A DNA stretch of 64,000 nucleotides from Cryptomeria japonica (Eukaryota > Streptophyta > Pinopsida > Cupressales > Cupressaceae): NCBI RefSeq assembly GCF_030272615.1, contig NC_081406.1, forward strand, positions 403,963,439 to 404,027,438, read 5' to 3'. The position numbers were made by a program, and so were the translations under genes. Positions 45,585-56,292 of this stretch are shown here, piece after piece; the stretch's first letter is position 1, and each line of letters opens with the position of its first letter. Below the pieces are notes generated by a model that saw only the letters and a program-made list of their open reading frames with translations, did not search any database and was not told the origin of the DNA.

Positions 45585-48500
45585 ATGGAATCTTCATCCA
45601 CTCTTGAATTTATTGCAAACCCTACTATTGTTAAAGTTGTTAAGCGTCCTAGACCCATATTCCAACTGTTTCCCGAAATTGCAAAGAAAGATGATAGCAT
45701 AGGTGCATCTTCTCAAATTCCTAAGGGAGTAGTATATGTTGAAGACCCTAGGATATATATACATTGTCATATTGAGGAATTAGGTGATGATGAGATCAAG
45801 AATATGTATAAGACTGTGATTTGTGATGAGTTTGGAAATGTCAAGACAAAACATAAAATAGTGGAAACCCTAGGTTTTACTGAAATCCTTAGTATCCCAG
45901 ATTTTCCCAAGGATATCATAAGGATTGTGTTAAGCAAAGTACATGGTGAATTTTTCTGGTTAGATTCAATTCATAAAATCACAAAAGAAGCGATAAAAGA
46001 TGTAACAGGGTTACCTTCCATTGGTAATAGACCTGACAAAACAAAGAAGGTCTCAAATGACACAGTGATAAACCTAACCGGTGCAACATTTGATAAAAGG
46101 TCTTTAAGGGTAAACAATGTAAAAGACATAAATGTGAGATTTATCAGTATGATCTTAGGTTATAAGGCTACACATGCAAATAGGTTGAACTCAGTTTCTA
46201 GCCTATGTATCAAAAGTGCCTATGATATGGTTAATGATAATGCAAGGATAGATGTATGTGAATGGCTCAAAGATGAGTTGATAGACAATCTAGGAAAGAT
46301 TAAAAGAGATAAGAAAGGAACATTTAGATTTGGAAATTTGCTTGTTTGTCTGATGCTATACATAACAAAACAAGTACCCAGTATTGGTGCAAGAGATTTT
46401 GGTTTTGACATTTCGATAGGAAAACAACTGTTGGATCTATTGAGCAATATGGGAGAAAACCGAGAGAAAAACCTAAATGAACATTTTCAAGCATTGAAGA
46501 CTCGAATGAAAACTAGAGTAAGACTGTCACAAGCTATTGTGGATAAATATCAGAAGGAAATTTGTTTTGTGATCAAGAAAGATGAAATCTCGATGGAGGC
46601 AGTTGTCCCTAGAACTATCTGGGTAACTGAAATGGGCTATGAAACAGATGACAATATCATTGAAACTTATGCAAAAGCCCTCCTTGAAGCACCTAATGAA
46701 CCTACTAAGGAAGTTTTTGGAAATGCTGAAACAATAGAAAGTGGAATTCAATCAAGGAAAAGGGTTAAAAAGGTTGAAGCAACCATAAGGAAAGGAACCC
46801 AGTAGGCTAAAGCAATCAAGGAAGATGTTTTGAGACAAACTGGTATAAGTGAAAGTGAGTTGGAAGCACCTTAGCTAGAAACTCATCTTTCACCAGTTTG
46901 AACTTCTTCTGAGAGTGATATACCAACAGTATTTAAAAGGGTAGAAAGGAAAAGAAAACCCACACCAGTACACTCTCCTACACCAAAAAGAACCAGACAA
47001 AAACAATAGGCAGTAAGGCCCCCAACAAAGAAAATGACTCCTAAGAAGAAGAACGTAAAACAAGATATATCTCCAATAGACAAACTTCTTAGTGAAATTA
47101 TAGAGGACTTTAAGCTGAAGAATATCAACAAAATATACAATACACTATCAGCTGATGATAAGGAAAACATAGAGAATAGTGTAATTTTACACTTAGATAT
47201 ATACAAGAAATTTTTTATGCAAGTTGTTGATAGAATTCCAAATGATCTATATAGGAGACTTGAAGCTAGAAGGTTAGCCATCGTTGAGCTGGACAAGAAA
47301 ATTAAGATTGAAAAACTACTTGCAGTACATCCTGTCAACTCAACTGATGAAATTGATAAACTAATCAGTGAAGAAAACTAGACAATATTCTCTACTGCTC
47401 ACCGACATGTAGCATTGATGGCAGGTAGAGTAAAGGAAGTCTTTGAGGAAACAGCGGATGCATGGGATATATTCTTTGTGGAAAAAGAAAAACAGGAAGA
47501 ATTACTCAGACCAAAAACTATTAAAGTATATCAAAAGGATAGAGATAAGGGGAAAGGTAAGGTAGGTGGACCTCCAAGACTTAAAATAACTGACAATATG
47601 TCCCCACCTCTTTCAAATACTTCACTGGTAGATACTACTGACAGTCAACTGACCACAGAGAGTATGAAGACTCCACTAGAGGATACAAATCTTGAGTATG
47701 AAATTTTGTATATTGTGAATGTAGACACCCAGGAAGTAAATGTTGTGGTTGATAGAGAAACCATAGAAGATAAGGAGGAAGATGTGACTACTAAGTCACC
47801 AGTTGTAGAGGTTAAGATAAGCATAGAAAAACCTACACAGGCAGAACAACCGACTGAGGATACCACTGAGAAACCGGTATAAACAATTGAAAAAACATCT
47901 GAAGAACCGGTAAAAGAGAGTTCAGAGGTACAAACTGAGACTACATCTGAGAAATCGGTAGTTGAAAGCTCAAAAAAACCTTCTGAGACACAGATAGAGA
48001 AACTGAAATAGGTACATGTTGAAGCATAGGTTTAGACAGAGACAGTGCCACCGGCCCGAACTGAAAAGCATAAACCTTTGTTTGTAGAAATGCAAACACA
48101 GATTGACCTACAAGAGGTCGAATCAAGTAAGGTGATTACCATGACTGGTAGCATGGCTATTCTAAACACTATTGGACAAACATCTGGTACATCTATGAAA
48201 GAATTTAGACCTACAAATATAACAAAGGTCTTGTTGGATTCAATAAAGAAGATCATAGAATGTAATGCACAAGCCTATAAGGCTATTGATGATACAATTC
48301 CAATTCTTAAATTTATAGCACCAAAGTGCATTGTTGATAATAAGGATTCTTTAGGTCAACTAGACACATTGTCTAAGTTCATCACTGGCAACATATTGAA
48401 TGTTGATCAAATAAATGAGGATACATTTAAGGAAAGAATGATTAAAGAAAAAGAGAAATTATTTGAGGAAATTGTGAAGAAGAACAAGGAGAAAATGGAT

Positions 48501-48956
48501 ACCCTGTTACCGAAACTTGGAGAAATAATTTTTGACTTCAAGAAATTGTATAGGGACACTTGTAAGACAAATATCTTAACAGAAGACCTTGACAAAGAAA
48601 TCAGCAAAGCACAAGACAAGATAAACAATATTGCTGACAATCTGATAGGATCATCGGATTCATTTTTGGAGATAGAAAAGAAGATTGTAGAGCTAGAAGA
48701 GAAAATCAAGAAGTTAGAGAATGACAAATAGAGAATAAAGGATAAAGCAAAGGACTTGAAATGCAGACTTGGTCCAAAACTAGAATACCTCATTTCTTTG
48801 AGAAAAGAAATATCTGAGGCTCTGGTTCCCAGACTGAAGACACCGGATGAGAAAATGCACATACTCACCGGTACAGTGCAGAGAACACAAGAGGCAATAA
48901 AAGAAAGCAAAACATTCAGTAATGGTATAAATTTAATTTTGACAGATATCTTTTAG
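45585..48956 (+). pseudogene. Element E long second ORF (1124 codons, one frame), function unknown
   Basis: ATG 45585 to the terminal stop at 48954-48956, one frame for 3372 bp. Ten internal stops: TAG at 46803, 46872, 47007, 47379, 48009, 48027, 48033 and 48729; TGA at 46899; TAA at 47880. The first 406 codons are uninterrupted. Domains: N-terminal ~310 residues (IPKGVVYVEDPRIYIH, VLSKVHGEFFWLD, LTGATFDKRSLRVNNVKD, MILGYKATHANRLNSV, GTFRFGNLLVCLMLYI); then DKYQKEICFVIKKDE and YETDDNIIETYAKALLEAP; a basic stretch; helical LDIYKKFFMQVVDRIP; an acidic Thr/Glu/Pro tract; then a C-terminal coiled coil (EKKIVELEEKIKKLENDK). Not protease, RT, RNase H or integrase. Homologous, segment by segment, to D and C and in part to B and H. 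Confidence 0.85.
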
Positions 48957-49028
48957 ATTGTAACCCACCGGTTACAAGAATCCAAACAGGACTCCACTGA
49001 CAGTGAATGACAACCTTTGTCATTGATG

Positions 49029-49208
49029 CCAAAGGGGGAGTAATGTGATGAGAAAAATGGTCAGAAGGAAGTAGAGATTATCTGCTCAGGGGGAGCACAC
49101 ATTTTTGGACATACAGATTTTTTGGCAAAGTTATTTTTGGACTTCAGTTTTTGGATGCATTCTTGAATTTTTCTCATGAGTGTTGCCATCAATGCCAAAG
49201 GGGGAGAT
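49029..49208 (+). promoter_or_regulatory. Element E repeated purine tracts
   Basis: CCAAAGGGGGAG (49029-49040), CTCAGGGGGAGC (49085-49096) and CCAAAGGGGGAGAT (49195-49208, abutting the LTR). The preceding GTTGCCATCAATG (49182-49194) complements LTR sequence. Confidence 0.78.
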
Positions 49209-49812
49209 TGTTGGCAAATGCATACTCCAATGAGATATTGTAGGTGATTGAAGGCATTTTCATTGATGGAAACCTTGCAATCATGTGATACCGACAGGCA
49301 GACATAGGCACTGGCACCGACAGTGCAAAGGAAGAATACCGACATCCTGGCCGACAACAATTTTGTATTAATATATTTTGTAATTAATTGTAAAATCTTT
49401 TGTAAGCTGACATGGCGGATTCTAATATGACTCATATATTTATGAGATCATTGTAGATCATTTGGTAGACAAGAGATAGGATGCGAAGTATGGAAAAGTA
49501 ATAGTAGACCTAATATGTGAATTATTGGTTAAGGGTTTATGTTGTAACAGAGCTTAAACCAGTACTGAATCTGGCATAGCAGATGCTAATTTGAATCAGT
49601 ACAAGACACTGGGTTTCCTCATTAAAATAGTGTGTTATTGTGTGCTTCTCAAGTTGTTGTTATTGTTCTTATTTACTGCATTATTTCTGGTTTACCGATA
49701 CTCAGTTTTAATATGCTTTTCATGTTTTAAATCAAGTAATTTGATATACCAATTAGATACTAATTCACACCCCCCCCCCCCCCGCCTCTCAGTATCTTTG
49801 GGAATCCTAACA
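49209..49812 (+). repeat. Element E 3' LTR (604 bp, internally deleted)
   Basis: It starts TGTTGGCAAATGCATACTCC and ends ...GGAATCCTAACA. Compared with the 5' LTR it lacks about 185 bp between CAAGACACTGG and GGTTTCCT (5' LTR about 43727-43905). This removes the small hairpin, the GAGCTCTAGG box and most of the CCCACCG...TTTTTCCC block. The terminal hairpin is kept (49755-49797) with one arm mutated and a C run of 13. Confidence 0.88.
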
Positions 49813-51197
49813 CAATAATCCCTCCAGAGATGGCAAATTTAATAAATAAAACTGGCTCATCCGAATTTAATCCTAAGCATAGAATAAATAACCTTATGTT
49901 GGAAAGGTTTGAGGAGATCCGGAAGGAAACAATAGACATTTGGGTAAGAATTCTTTTGAGTTTGGGTTATGAATTGAGTCCTAGTTTTGTATATTCTCAG
50001 AATATTCAGCTTCCAAAAGATAAGAAACTAACACATACATAACATTAAAGTGTAAATACTAAACAACCTGTTAGTACTCCACCGACTACCAATGTACCGA
50101 CTAATGAGTCAAATTTTGCAGCAGAGGATACACCGACTGATAATTTACAAAATCCAAAGTATACAAAGGCAAATGTAGATGAGGATTCAGATAATATGGT
50201 TCCAAAGGATGTTCAGGATCTGGATAGGGCACCAAGTGGCAAAGCCATCGGTGCACAAGAGTTAAAGGGTTCTAGGGATACCTCTCCAATAGACAAGGGT
50301 AAGGAAGTTGTGACAGATATCTCTTCGGGCTTGGCAATTGACACTCAGCCATAACCAAAGGGAACTTGTCACAATTTCCTATCAATTTTGACAAACCCTA
50401 CCACAAGATGTCATCGGTTGAGAAAATTATGGCGACAACAACACTTCAAGCACAGGCAACCCAGGAGTTGGCTCAGGAAGAGTCAAAAGACAAGAAATTA
50501 ATCAAGCACAGTTTTGAAGTTTTGAATCAATTGGTACCAGAATTTCAAGCACAAGAGAGCGCAAGCTCATCCGGTGAATTGGAGGAGATCATTAATTTTA
50601 TTCCCAAACATTATGATTATTTACTAAAAAATTTCATTAACAGAGGCTAAAGATAAATTTGTTGAGGCTCAAAAGAAAATATTTTTGCAAATGATTGAGT
50701 TTGACAAGGGGAAACTCCAAACTTGTTTGCAATCCATTGATGCAGCATTGGCGGAGAGAGGTAGAGTATATAAGACTTGTCTAGATTTTGATAAGCTCAC
50801 AGCCCCTATAGAAAAGCAATTGTCAGATTGTAGGAATAGTTTGACTCATATTTCCAACTCTTACAACCTGACAGTTAACCTAGCATGTTCTTTGGATGGT
50901 CCAATTTTCACGATTATGGGTCAAATTTTGAAATTAGAGAAGGAAAGGGACGGTATAATAAAGAAAACAAATGAGCTCTGCAATCTCATTGGTCTCCGAT
51001 TGGATAATTTATTGTTTCATAAGATTGAATGTATTTCTAACATACAGAAGGAGGATCCCACTACATTAGAATAAATTGAATATTATGCCAGTCTCTTGAA
51101 TGGATTCATCTCCATTCTTGACTCCCTTAAGCAAGGTTGGGATGCCTACTTTTCATTTTTGAATTCTATGTATCCAAACATTTTGAAACTTGTATAG
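49813..51197 (+). pseudogene. Element C long second ORF, C-terminal part (piece 3 of 3)
   Basis: It resumes after element E: INNLMLERFEEIRKETIDIW corresponds to ITSLMLGRVNEIIKETQKTW in D. An acidic/Thr-Pro tract follows, then MSSVEKIMATTTLQAQATQE (matching MSLTELMMMATQ in D) and the C-terminal coiled coil (LDFDKLTAPIEKQLSDCRN, QILKLEKERDGIIKKTNEL). It ends at TAG 51195-51197. Stops at about 50040 and 51072 and frameshifts, for example near 50640. Confidence 0.78.
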
Positions 51198-51411
51198 AAC
51201 TGGCTTATAGAATTATTTGGGGGCATTCCACTTTGTCATTGATGTCAAAGGGGGAGATATAAAGTGAAAAATATATATAATACTAATGGGGAGCATCATA
51301 TGCATATAGCAGATTCATGTACAGGTCAGGGGGTCATGCAGATTTAGAGGTAGTTTCAGTGACAACACCATTTTTTACATAAGTGTTGTCGTCAATGCCA
51401 AAAGGAGAGAT
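51198..51411 (+). promoter_or_regulatory. Element C repeated purine tracts
   Basis: GTCAAAGGGGGAGATAT (51245-51256) and CCAAAAGGAGAGAT (51398-51411, abutting the 3' LTR); a degenerate GTCAGGGGGTCA tract lies at about 51326. GTTGTCGTCAATG at 51385-51397 still pairs with LTR CATTGATGGCAAC (5' LTR copy) apart from two changes. Confidence 0.7.
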
Positions 51412-52411
51412 TGATGGCAATTGACATTCATCTGGTGTAAATGGCATTTTGGGTTGTCATTGATGGTAAGTCATGGGATCTCATCTTTACGTGTAAATAT
51501 ATTCTATTTGGATTCATTGTTTTCACTTTGCTTTGTTTGGGTTAAACGATATTCATTACACTTAACCGGTATTCACTTTGGTTCACAACAAGCTAAGTCC
51601 TAATCCCGTTAATGTGTATTTGGAACCCAATAATAGATAGGACCCGACTAGGGGATCTTTTGGCCCTGATTATCTCTTTCGTAGAATTTATTGTAATGTG
51701 TGAACGCCGACATGATCATTGGGATTATGTTTGAAATTCATTATGATTTGGTAGCCAACAAGATTATAATTTTCATTGAAGCCGACATGGTGGAAGATAG
51801 GTGGATATTTAAGAAGATCCTTTCAACGATGGATTTAATAAGTTTTTGGAAATGCGATTTTGGTTGCGAATTATTTAGAGATTGTCGATATGCATTTTGG
51901 TCAGCGAATGAAAGCTTTTGTGTGCATTTTCACGTGCACAACCTAACCAGTAGTAGAACAAGACATAACAAAGCATCAGCAAACAGGTACATAGTGAAGG
52001 TTATTTGAGCATGCACCATAACTTATCTAGTATGGTCAGATGCATCTTATAAGTTCATTCTTCTTGTGATTACTTTGTAATGCTTTGTAAGTCAGTGGGA
52101 CTTCTCATTTTGTGTTGAGCAATGAGCTCTAGATGGTTGGCCAAATTTCATGTGCAATCCCCTTTATGTAATATTTGTATACCTTGATCAAGTATATAGA
52201 TATTATGGATATCAGCCCCATCATGGTTTTTCTCTTTGTAGGGTTTTACACGTATAAATATTGGTGTTATGGTGTTGCCTCTTGATGTGTTATTTCATGT
52301 ATGCACTTTAATTTTATTTACTGTTAACTAATTAATAAGCAATAAGTTAAAACTAACATTACTGGTAGAACACTGACTCACCCCCCCTCTCAGTGTTCTT
52401 AGATTCCAACA
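51412..52411 (+). repeat. Element C 3' LTR (1000 bp)
   Basis: It starts TGATGGCAATTGACATTC and ends ...TTAGATTCCAACA. The terminal hairpin is perfect: AGAACACTGA (52367-52376) with TCAGTGTTCT (52390-52399) around CTCACCCCCCCTC. Confidence 0.9.
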
Positions 52412-52723
52412 TCAAGAACATCCCAAACAATCTCCCAAAATCTTAGCTCAAGATTTGATCACACTGGATTATACCAGAGGAAATATCGAACTCTACAAAG
52501 CATTGATCAAAAAAACCAAACTGCAAACTGAATCATATGATATGATCAATTAAGCTTCCTAGATCACTGAAACCAATACAGAAAGATGTAATGATACTAG
52601 GAATACTCCATATACCAAACTGTGATCCAAATAAAACCAATCTGCAATCACTAGAACAATAAATCATAGGAATATGTTGACATCAACAACAACAACATAT
52701 CCTAGCAGCAACAATGTACAATA
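52412..52723 (-). repeat. Element F 3' LTR, upstream part
   Basis: On the minus strand it begins TATTGTACATTGTTGCTG directly after the purine tract AAAGGGGGAGAT (52724-52735). It continues into 32008 once element C is removed. Confidence 0.78.
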
Positions 52724-53043
52724 ATCTCCCCCTTTGGCACTGATGGCATGATATGAATATGAAAAACAATCAATGCAAAGAAAGAAAAAATCTCCAACAA
52801 AATCCCCCTAAGATTAAGCAGATAAAACAATTTTTCACATGCTTTTATCCCTCTTTGACATCAATGACAAAGGTCTTCAAAATAGAAAACCAAACTCTCT
52901 CTATAACATGATTCTCTCCCCCTTAAATATATAACCAGTCCAGCCTCAAATAGACTACTCCACCAGAGGAGCAACATAAACTAATTAATTCAGACAAAAA
53001 GATAAGACTGTGAGGTCCACTAGATTGATGCAACTCAATGCAT
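52724..53043 (-). promoter_or_regulatory. Element F 3' non-coding region with purine tracts
   Basis: On the minus strand it carries GCCAAAGGGGGAGAT next to the LTR, CTTAGGGGGATT near 52801-52812 and TCAAAGAGGGAT at 52847-52858. This is the same three-tract layout as in the pol-less elements. Confidence 0.7.
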
Positions 53044-53560
53044 CTAGTTCCTGTCAGGAGAGGTAGATACCCCTAACTTGTCTCTCAAATAGACAAATGT
53101 ATCTGCAGGCAAAGGCTTAGCAAAAATATCAGCAATTTGTTCCTTTGTAGACACATACTCTAGCTTCACTTCCTCTTCACTGACTTTTTCTCTCAAGAAA
53201 TGATACTTGATTGATACATGTTTATTCTTTGAATGTTGCACCGAGTTCTTTGACATATTTATAGCACTAGAATTATCATAGTATATGATAGTAGTAGGAT
53301 CATCATAGATAACTTTGATATCCTTCAACATTTTCTTCATACAAAATACCTGATTGTAGTTACTAGCAGCAGAAATGTACTCGGCTTCAGCAATAGATAG
53401 GGAAACTGAATCCTATTTCTTACTTGGCCATGAAACCAATTTCTTACCCAAAAAGAATGCACCATCAGATGTACTCTTTTGGTCATCAACATCACCAGCT
53501 CAATCAACAACAGTGTAAGCATATAACATGAAATCATCATTCCTTGGATACCACAAACCA
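53044..53560 (-). pseudogene. Element F Copia RNase H
   Basis: Minus strand: a degraded GDVDDQKSTSDGAFFLGKK, then SIAEAEYISAASNYNQ, then IIYYDNSSAINMSKN, KNKHVSIKYHFLREKV and EQIADIFAKPLPADTF, the standard C-terminal RNase H of Copia polyproteins. E (AEAEY) and D (YYDNSSAI) catalytic residues are present; the first Asp region is damaged by a stop. A frameshift separates the N-part from the 98-codon C-terminal open piece. It ends ...LGVSTSPDRN at 53044. Confidence 0.88.
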
Positions 53561-54163
53561 TAATCCATTGTTCCTATCAAGTATTTGAATATCCTCTTTA
53601 CAGAAGTGACATGACTCTCTTTCAGATCAGCTTGATATCTAGTAGCCATTCACACAACATGCATAATGTCAAGTCTAGTTTGAGTTAGGTACAACATTCC
53701 ACCAACCATAGATCTATACAAGGTCTGATTAGCTTTCAGAGATTCATCATTTTTGGACAATTTGCAGCCAGTCACCATAGGAGTTCCAACCGGTTTGGAG
53801 TCTTCTAACCCAAACTTCTTCAACAATTCTTTCACATTTTAGTTTGAGATATAAAAATACCTTTTCTATTCTATGAAATCTGCAATCCTAATTTTTGTTT
53901 ATCTCCTATCATAGACACCTCAAATTCTTTCTGCATATCACCGGAAAACTTCATGTTCAAGTTATCATCTCCTTGAAAGATAATATCATCAACAAAGCCT
54001 TCAACAATTAAATTGTTATCATTCTCAATCTTGAAATAAAGATTACTATTAGTAGTACCTTTATTAAATCCCAATTTTAGTAGGCACTCCAATCTAGCAT
54101 ACCAGGCTCTCGGGGCTTGTTTCAATCCATAAAGAGATTTCTTTAGTTTGCATACCATATCAT
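53561..54163 (-). pseudogene. Element F Copia RT, C-terminal part
   Basis: Minus strand: MVCKLKKSLYGLKQAPRAWY, then VEGFVDDIIFQGDDNLNMKF (the FVDD catalytic motif is intact), then KPVGTPMVTGCKLSKNDE and YRSMVGGMLYLTQTRLDIM. A stop and frameshift lie near 53840-53870. The upstream half of RT is at 62308-62640; element G sits between (ATCAT target at 54159-54163). Confidence 0.88.
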
Positions 54164-55389
54164 TGTTCTCATATGCTATATTTGGTGTAGTGTTGTCATT
54201 GATGTCAAAATTGTATCCCAGCTAGAGGCTATCCAGGTTGGACCTATCTCGATTAGTCTTGGAGATCATCTTGGTTTTGGTTATGATTCTAATCCGGTAT
54301 GATCAGATCTCTGGAATCGGTTTTGGATGCTTACTCTGGATGGTTATATGTCTACCACATTCTATTGGTTCATGATTTTCTGCTCCAGTTTCTATCACTT
54401 TTGTTCTCGGTTGGTATTTCCTGGTACCGGTTAGCTTTACCGGTAAGCGATATTTGATGTTTTGATCAGCCGATTTTGGTCTGGCTTATGGGAATAGTTT
54501 CCATCATGTTAAATATTCTTCTTGATCGTGTCCGAACTATTTGATGGCTTTGCACTAGTTGGTGTGTTGTTATGGTGGTCCTATTTGGATCTGGTTAGAC
54601 TTTCTATGTTATTTCACTAAGGGTTTCTACTAGTTGGTGAAGCGTGTTGGATTTTGCTCTTAGCGGAATTTACGATGGATGGAATTGTTTGGTTACTTGA
54701 TTTAGGTCCATTCTATGTAATGTAAATCATAATATTGGTCTGGTGGTATCGTGTGGTGTAATTTCTGTAATAATGGGTTTATGGGTTTAGGGTTTATCCA
54801 ACCTTGTCAATAAGGTTGATGATTTGTATTTATAGGTGACTTATTCATGTAATTGGTATGGATGGTTATGGGTTGGTTATGTCTACATCATCAGAGAATG
54901 GTTTGCGTATGAACAAGGTTATCTATCATTCAACGAAGGTTTGAGAAGGTTTTGTATTGTATGGCAGACATCTTTGCTTAATCAAAACTGTATCAAGCAT
55001 TAGTAGATGCTACTTTCATAGTAAATTCTTTCTGGATTGTAGTCTGATGCTTTGTAAGTTAGTGAGACTTCCCTTTTGTGTTGAGCAGTGAGCTCTAAGT
55101 GGTTGGCCTAATTGCAAGTGCAAACCCTATTGTAATTATTTCACATACTACCGTAGAAGTATTATATGATTGTGGGTAGGGTTCCCCACTGTGTTTTTTC
55201 CTTTTACTGGGTTTTCCACGTCAAAATTTTTGGTGTTGTGTGTACTATGCATACATGTTTTATCCTTCATTGTGCTGGTTTCTTTGTGCTCTAGTTCAAA
55301 GGTTTTGATATGCAATAGCTCTGATTACTGATAGTAAACTGAGTCACCCCCACCTCTCAGTTTACTCTTGGTATAAGATCTATCTAACA
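54164..55389 (+). repeat. Element G 5' LTR (1226 bp)
   Basis: It starts TGTTCTCATATGC (aligned to TGTTGGCATATGA in the 3' copy) and ends ...TATCTAACA. Probable TATA box TATTTATAG at 54827-54835. Small hairpin ATTGC-AAGT-GCAAA at 55111-55124. Conserved CCCCACTGTGTTTTTTCC...GGGTTTTCCACGT block at 55185-55220. Terminal hairpin AGTAAACTGA/TCAGTTTACT is perfect (55333-55342, 55357-55366). Confidence 0.92.
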
Positions 55390-55410
55390 ATTGGTATCAG
55401 AGCAAGGTCC
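55390..55410 (+). promoter_or_regulatory. Element G primer-binding site
   Basis: ATTGGTATCAGAGCAAGG follows the LTR; TGGTATCAGAGC is an exact initiator tRNA-Met match. Confidence 0.92.
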
Positions 55411-55494
55411 TCTCTACATAAGCTTAACCGCTTGACGAGATCTGAAGGCAACTGTATCAAGTTATACATTAAATCCCTAGCGAAAGGAGAGTCA

Positions 55495-56292
55495 TATATT
55501 TGATGGTACAAATTACAAAATATGGAAGCAATGAATCTTCATCTTAGATGTCTTGGAGCTGAAGTTTGGGAGATAGTGGAGAAAGGGTATATACCTCATG
55601 ATCCTATTTCTGGAACACTGACACCTGCTAATGAATAAGAAAAATATGAAAATGATGTTAGAGAAAAAGAAGCATTGCTAAGTGCCCTATCTGATGAAAA
55701 GCTATTGAATGTCATAGAGTTGGAGAATTCTAAGTAGATCTGGATAAAATTTGAAACTCTTTATGAAAGTGTCCAGGCAGTGAAAATTGCAAAACTTGAA
55801 GGTTTCCGGGTAAGGTATGAAACTTTGAAGATGGAAGAAGATGAGAAGATTAGTTCTTTCATGGATAGAGTAAATGAGATTATCATGGGTATCAAATGTT
55901 GCAATGGATCAGTCAGTGAGGATGAGATTGTGTCAAAGGTTCTGAGAGTTCTACCTTTGGCTTACATGATGAAGGCTATTGCAACCAATGAACTTTAGAC
56001 AATGTCACCACTGTTACCAGAGATACATTGCTTGGGAAATTGACTACTTTTGAGCTTGAAGAACTTCGAGATCAGAGTGCTACTAAAACTGAGACTACAT
56101 TTAAAGCATCATCCTTCAGTAAGAAGAAGATAGATTGGAAGGAGATGTATGCTAAGGATTTGGAGGATATTAAGAGGGAAGAAAGAGAAATTGAAGAATT
56201 GGAAGTCCTAATTGCTAGAAGAATTCCTAAAGGACCAACTAGAAGTAAGTATGAAGGAAAACTAGCTATTGCTAATGTTTTAATGTTGAAAG
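55495..56292 (+). pseudogene. Element G Copia Gag (UBN2-type), truncated
   Basis: FDGTNYKIWK opens the Gag N-terminal domain. After a frameshift near 55530, LHLRCLGAEVWEIVEKGY, LSDEKLLNVIELENSK and IWIKFETLYESV (UBN2 domain), VRYETLKMEEDEKISSFMDR, EDEIVSKVLRVLPLAYMM and LTTFELEELRDQS follow. Stops at about 55638, 55735 and 55996 and a frameshift after 55998. The reading ends at the start of a degraded zinc knuckle (about 56270-56292), where the inserted segment begins. Confidence 0.87.

Larger units (their letters stand above)
43297..49812 (+). mobile_element. Element E: best-preserved pol-less LTR element, nested in C
   Basis: 6.5 kb with LTRs 43297-44095 and 49209-49812 and an exact target duplication CAATA (43292-43296, 49813-49817). 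It has a Gag-like gene (44167-45279) and a second ORF (45585-48956), each still in a single frame end to end and interrupted only by stop codons. It has no pol genes. Its coding frames are the best evidence in the window for what the family encodes. Confidence 0.93.
32009..52411 (+). mobile_element. Element C: pol-less LTR element carrying nested D and E
   Basis: LTRs at 32009-33014 and 51412-52411; flanks ACAAG (32004-32008) and TCAAG (52412-52416) form a target duplication with one change. It carries the family's Gag-like gene (33083-34190) and long second ORF, the latter cut into three pieces (34579-35822, 42661-43296, 49813-51197) by elements D and E. Without D and E, C is about 7.0 kb. 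It has no pol. It is inserted in the 3' LTR of Copia element F. Confidence 0.88.

Noticed and set aside
46883-47866. Minus-strand Ser/Val-rich frames opposite the long ORF of E
   Set aside because: They are antisense shadows of the acidic low-complexity region.
45585-48956. TAG read as an amino acid (recoding) in element E
   Set aside because: Other elements in the window carry TAA, TGA, TAG and frameshifts in the same genes, so ordinary decay explains the stops.
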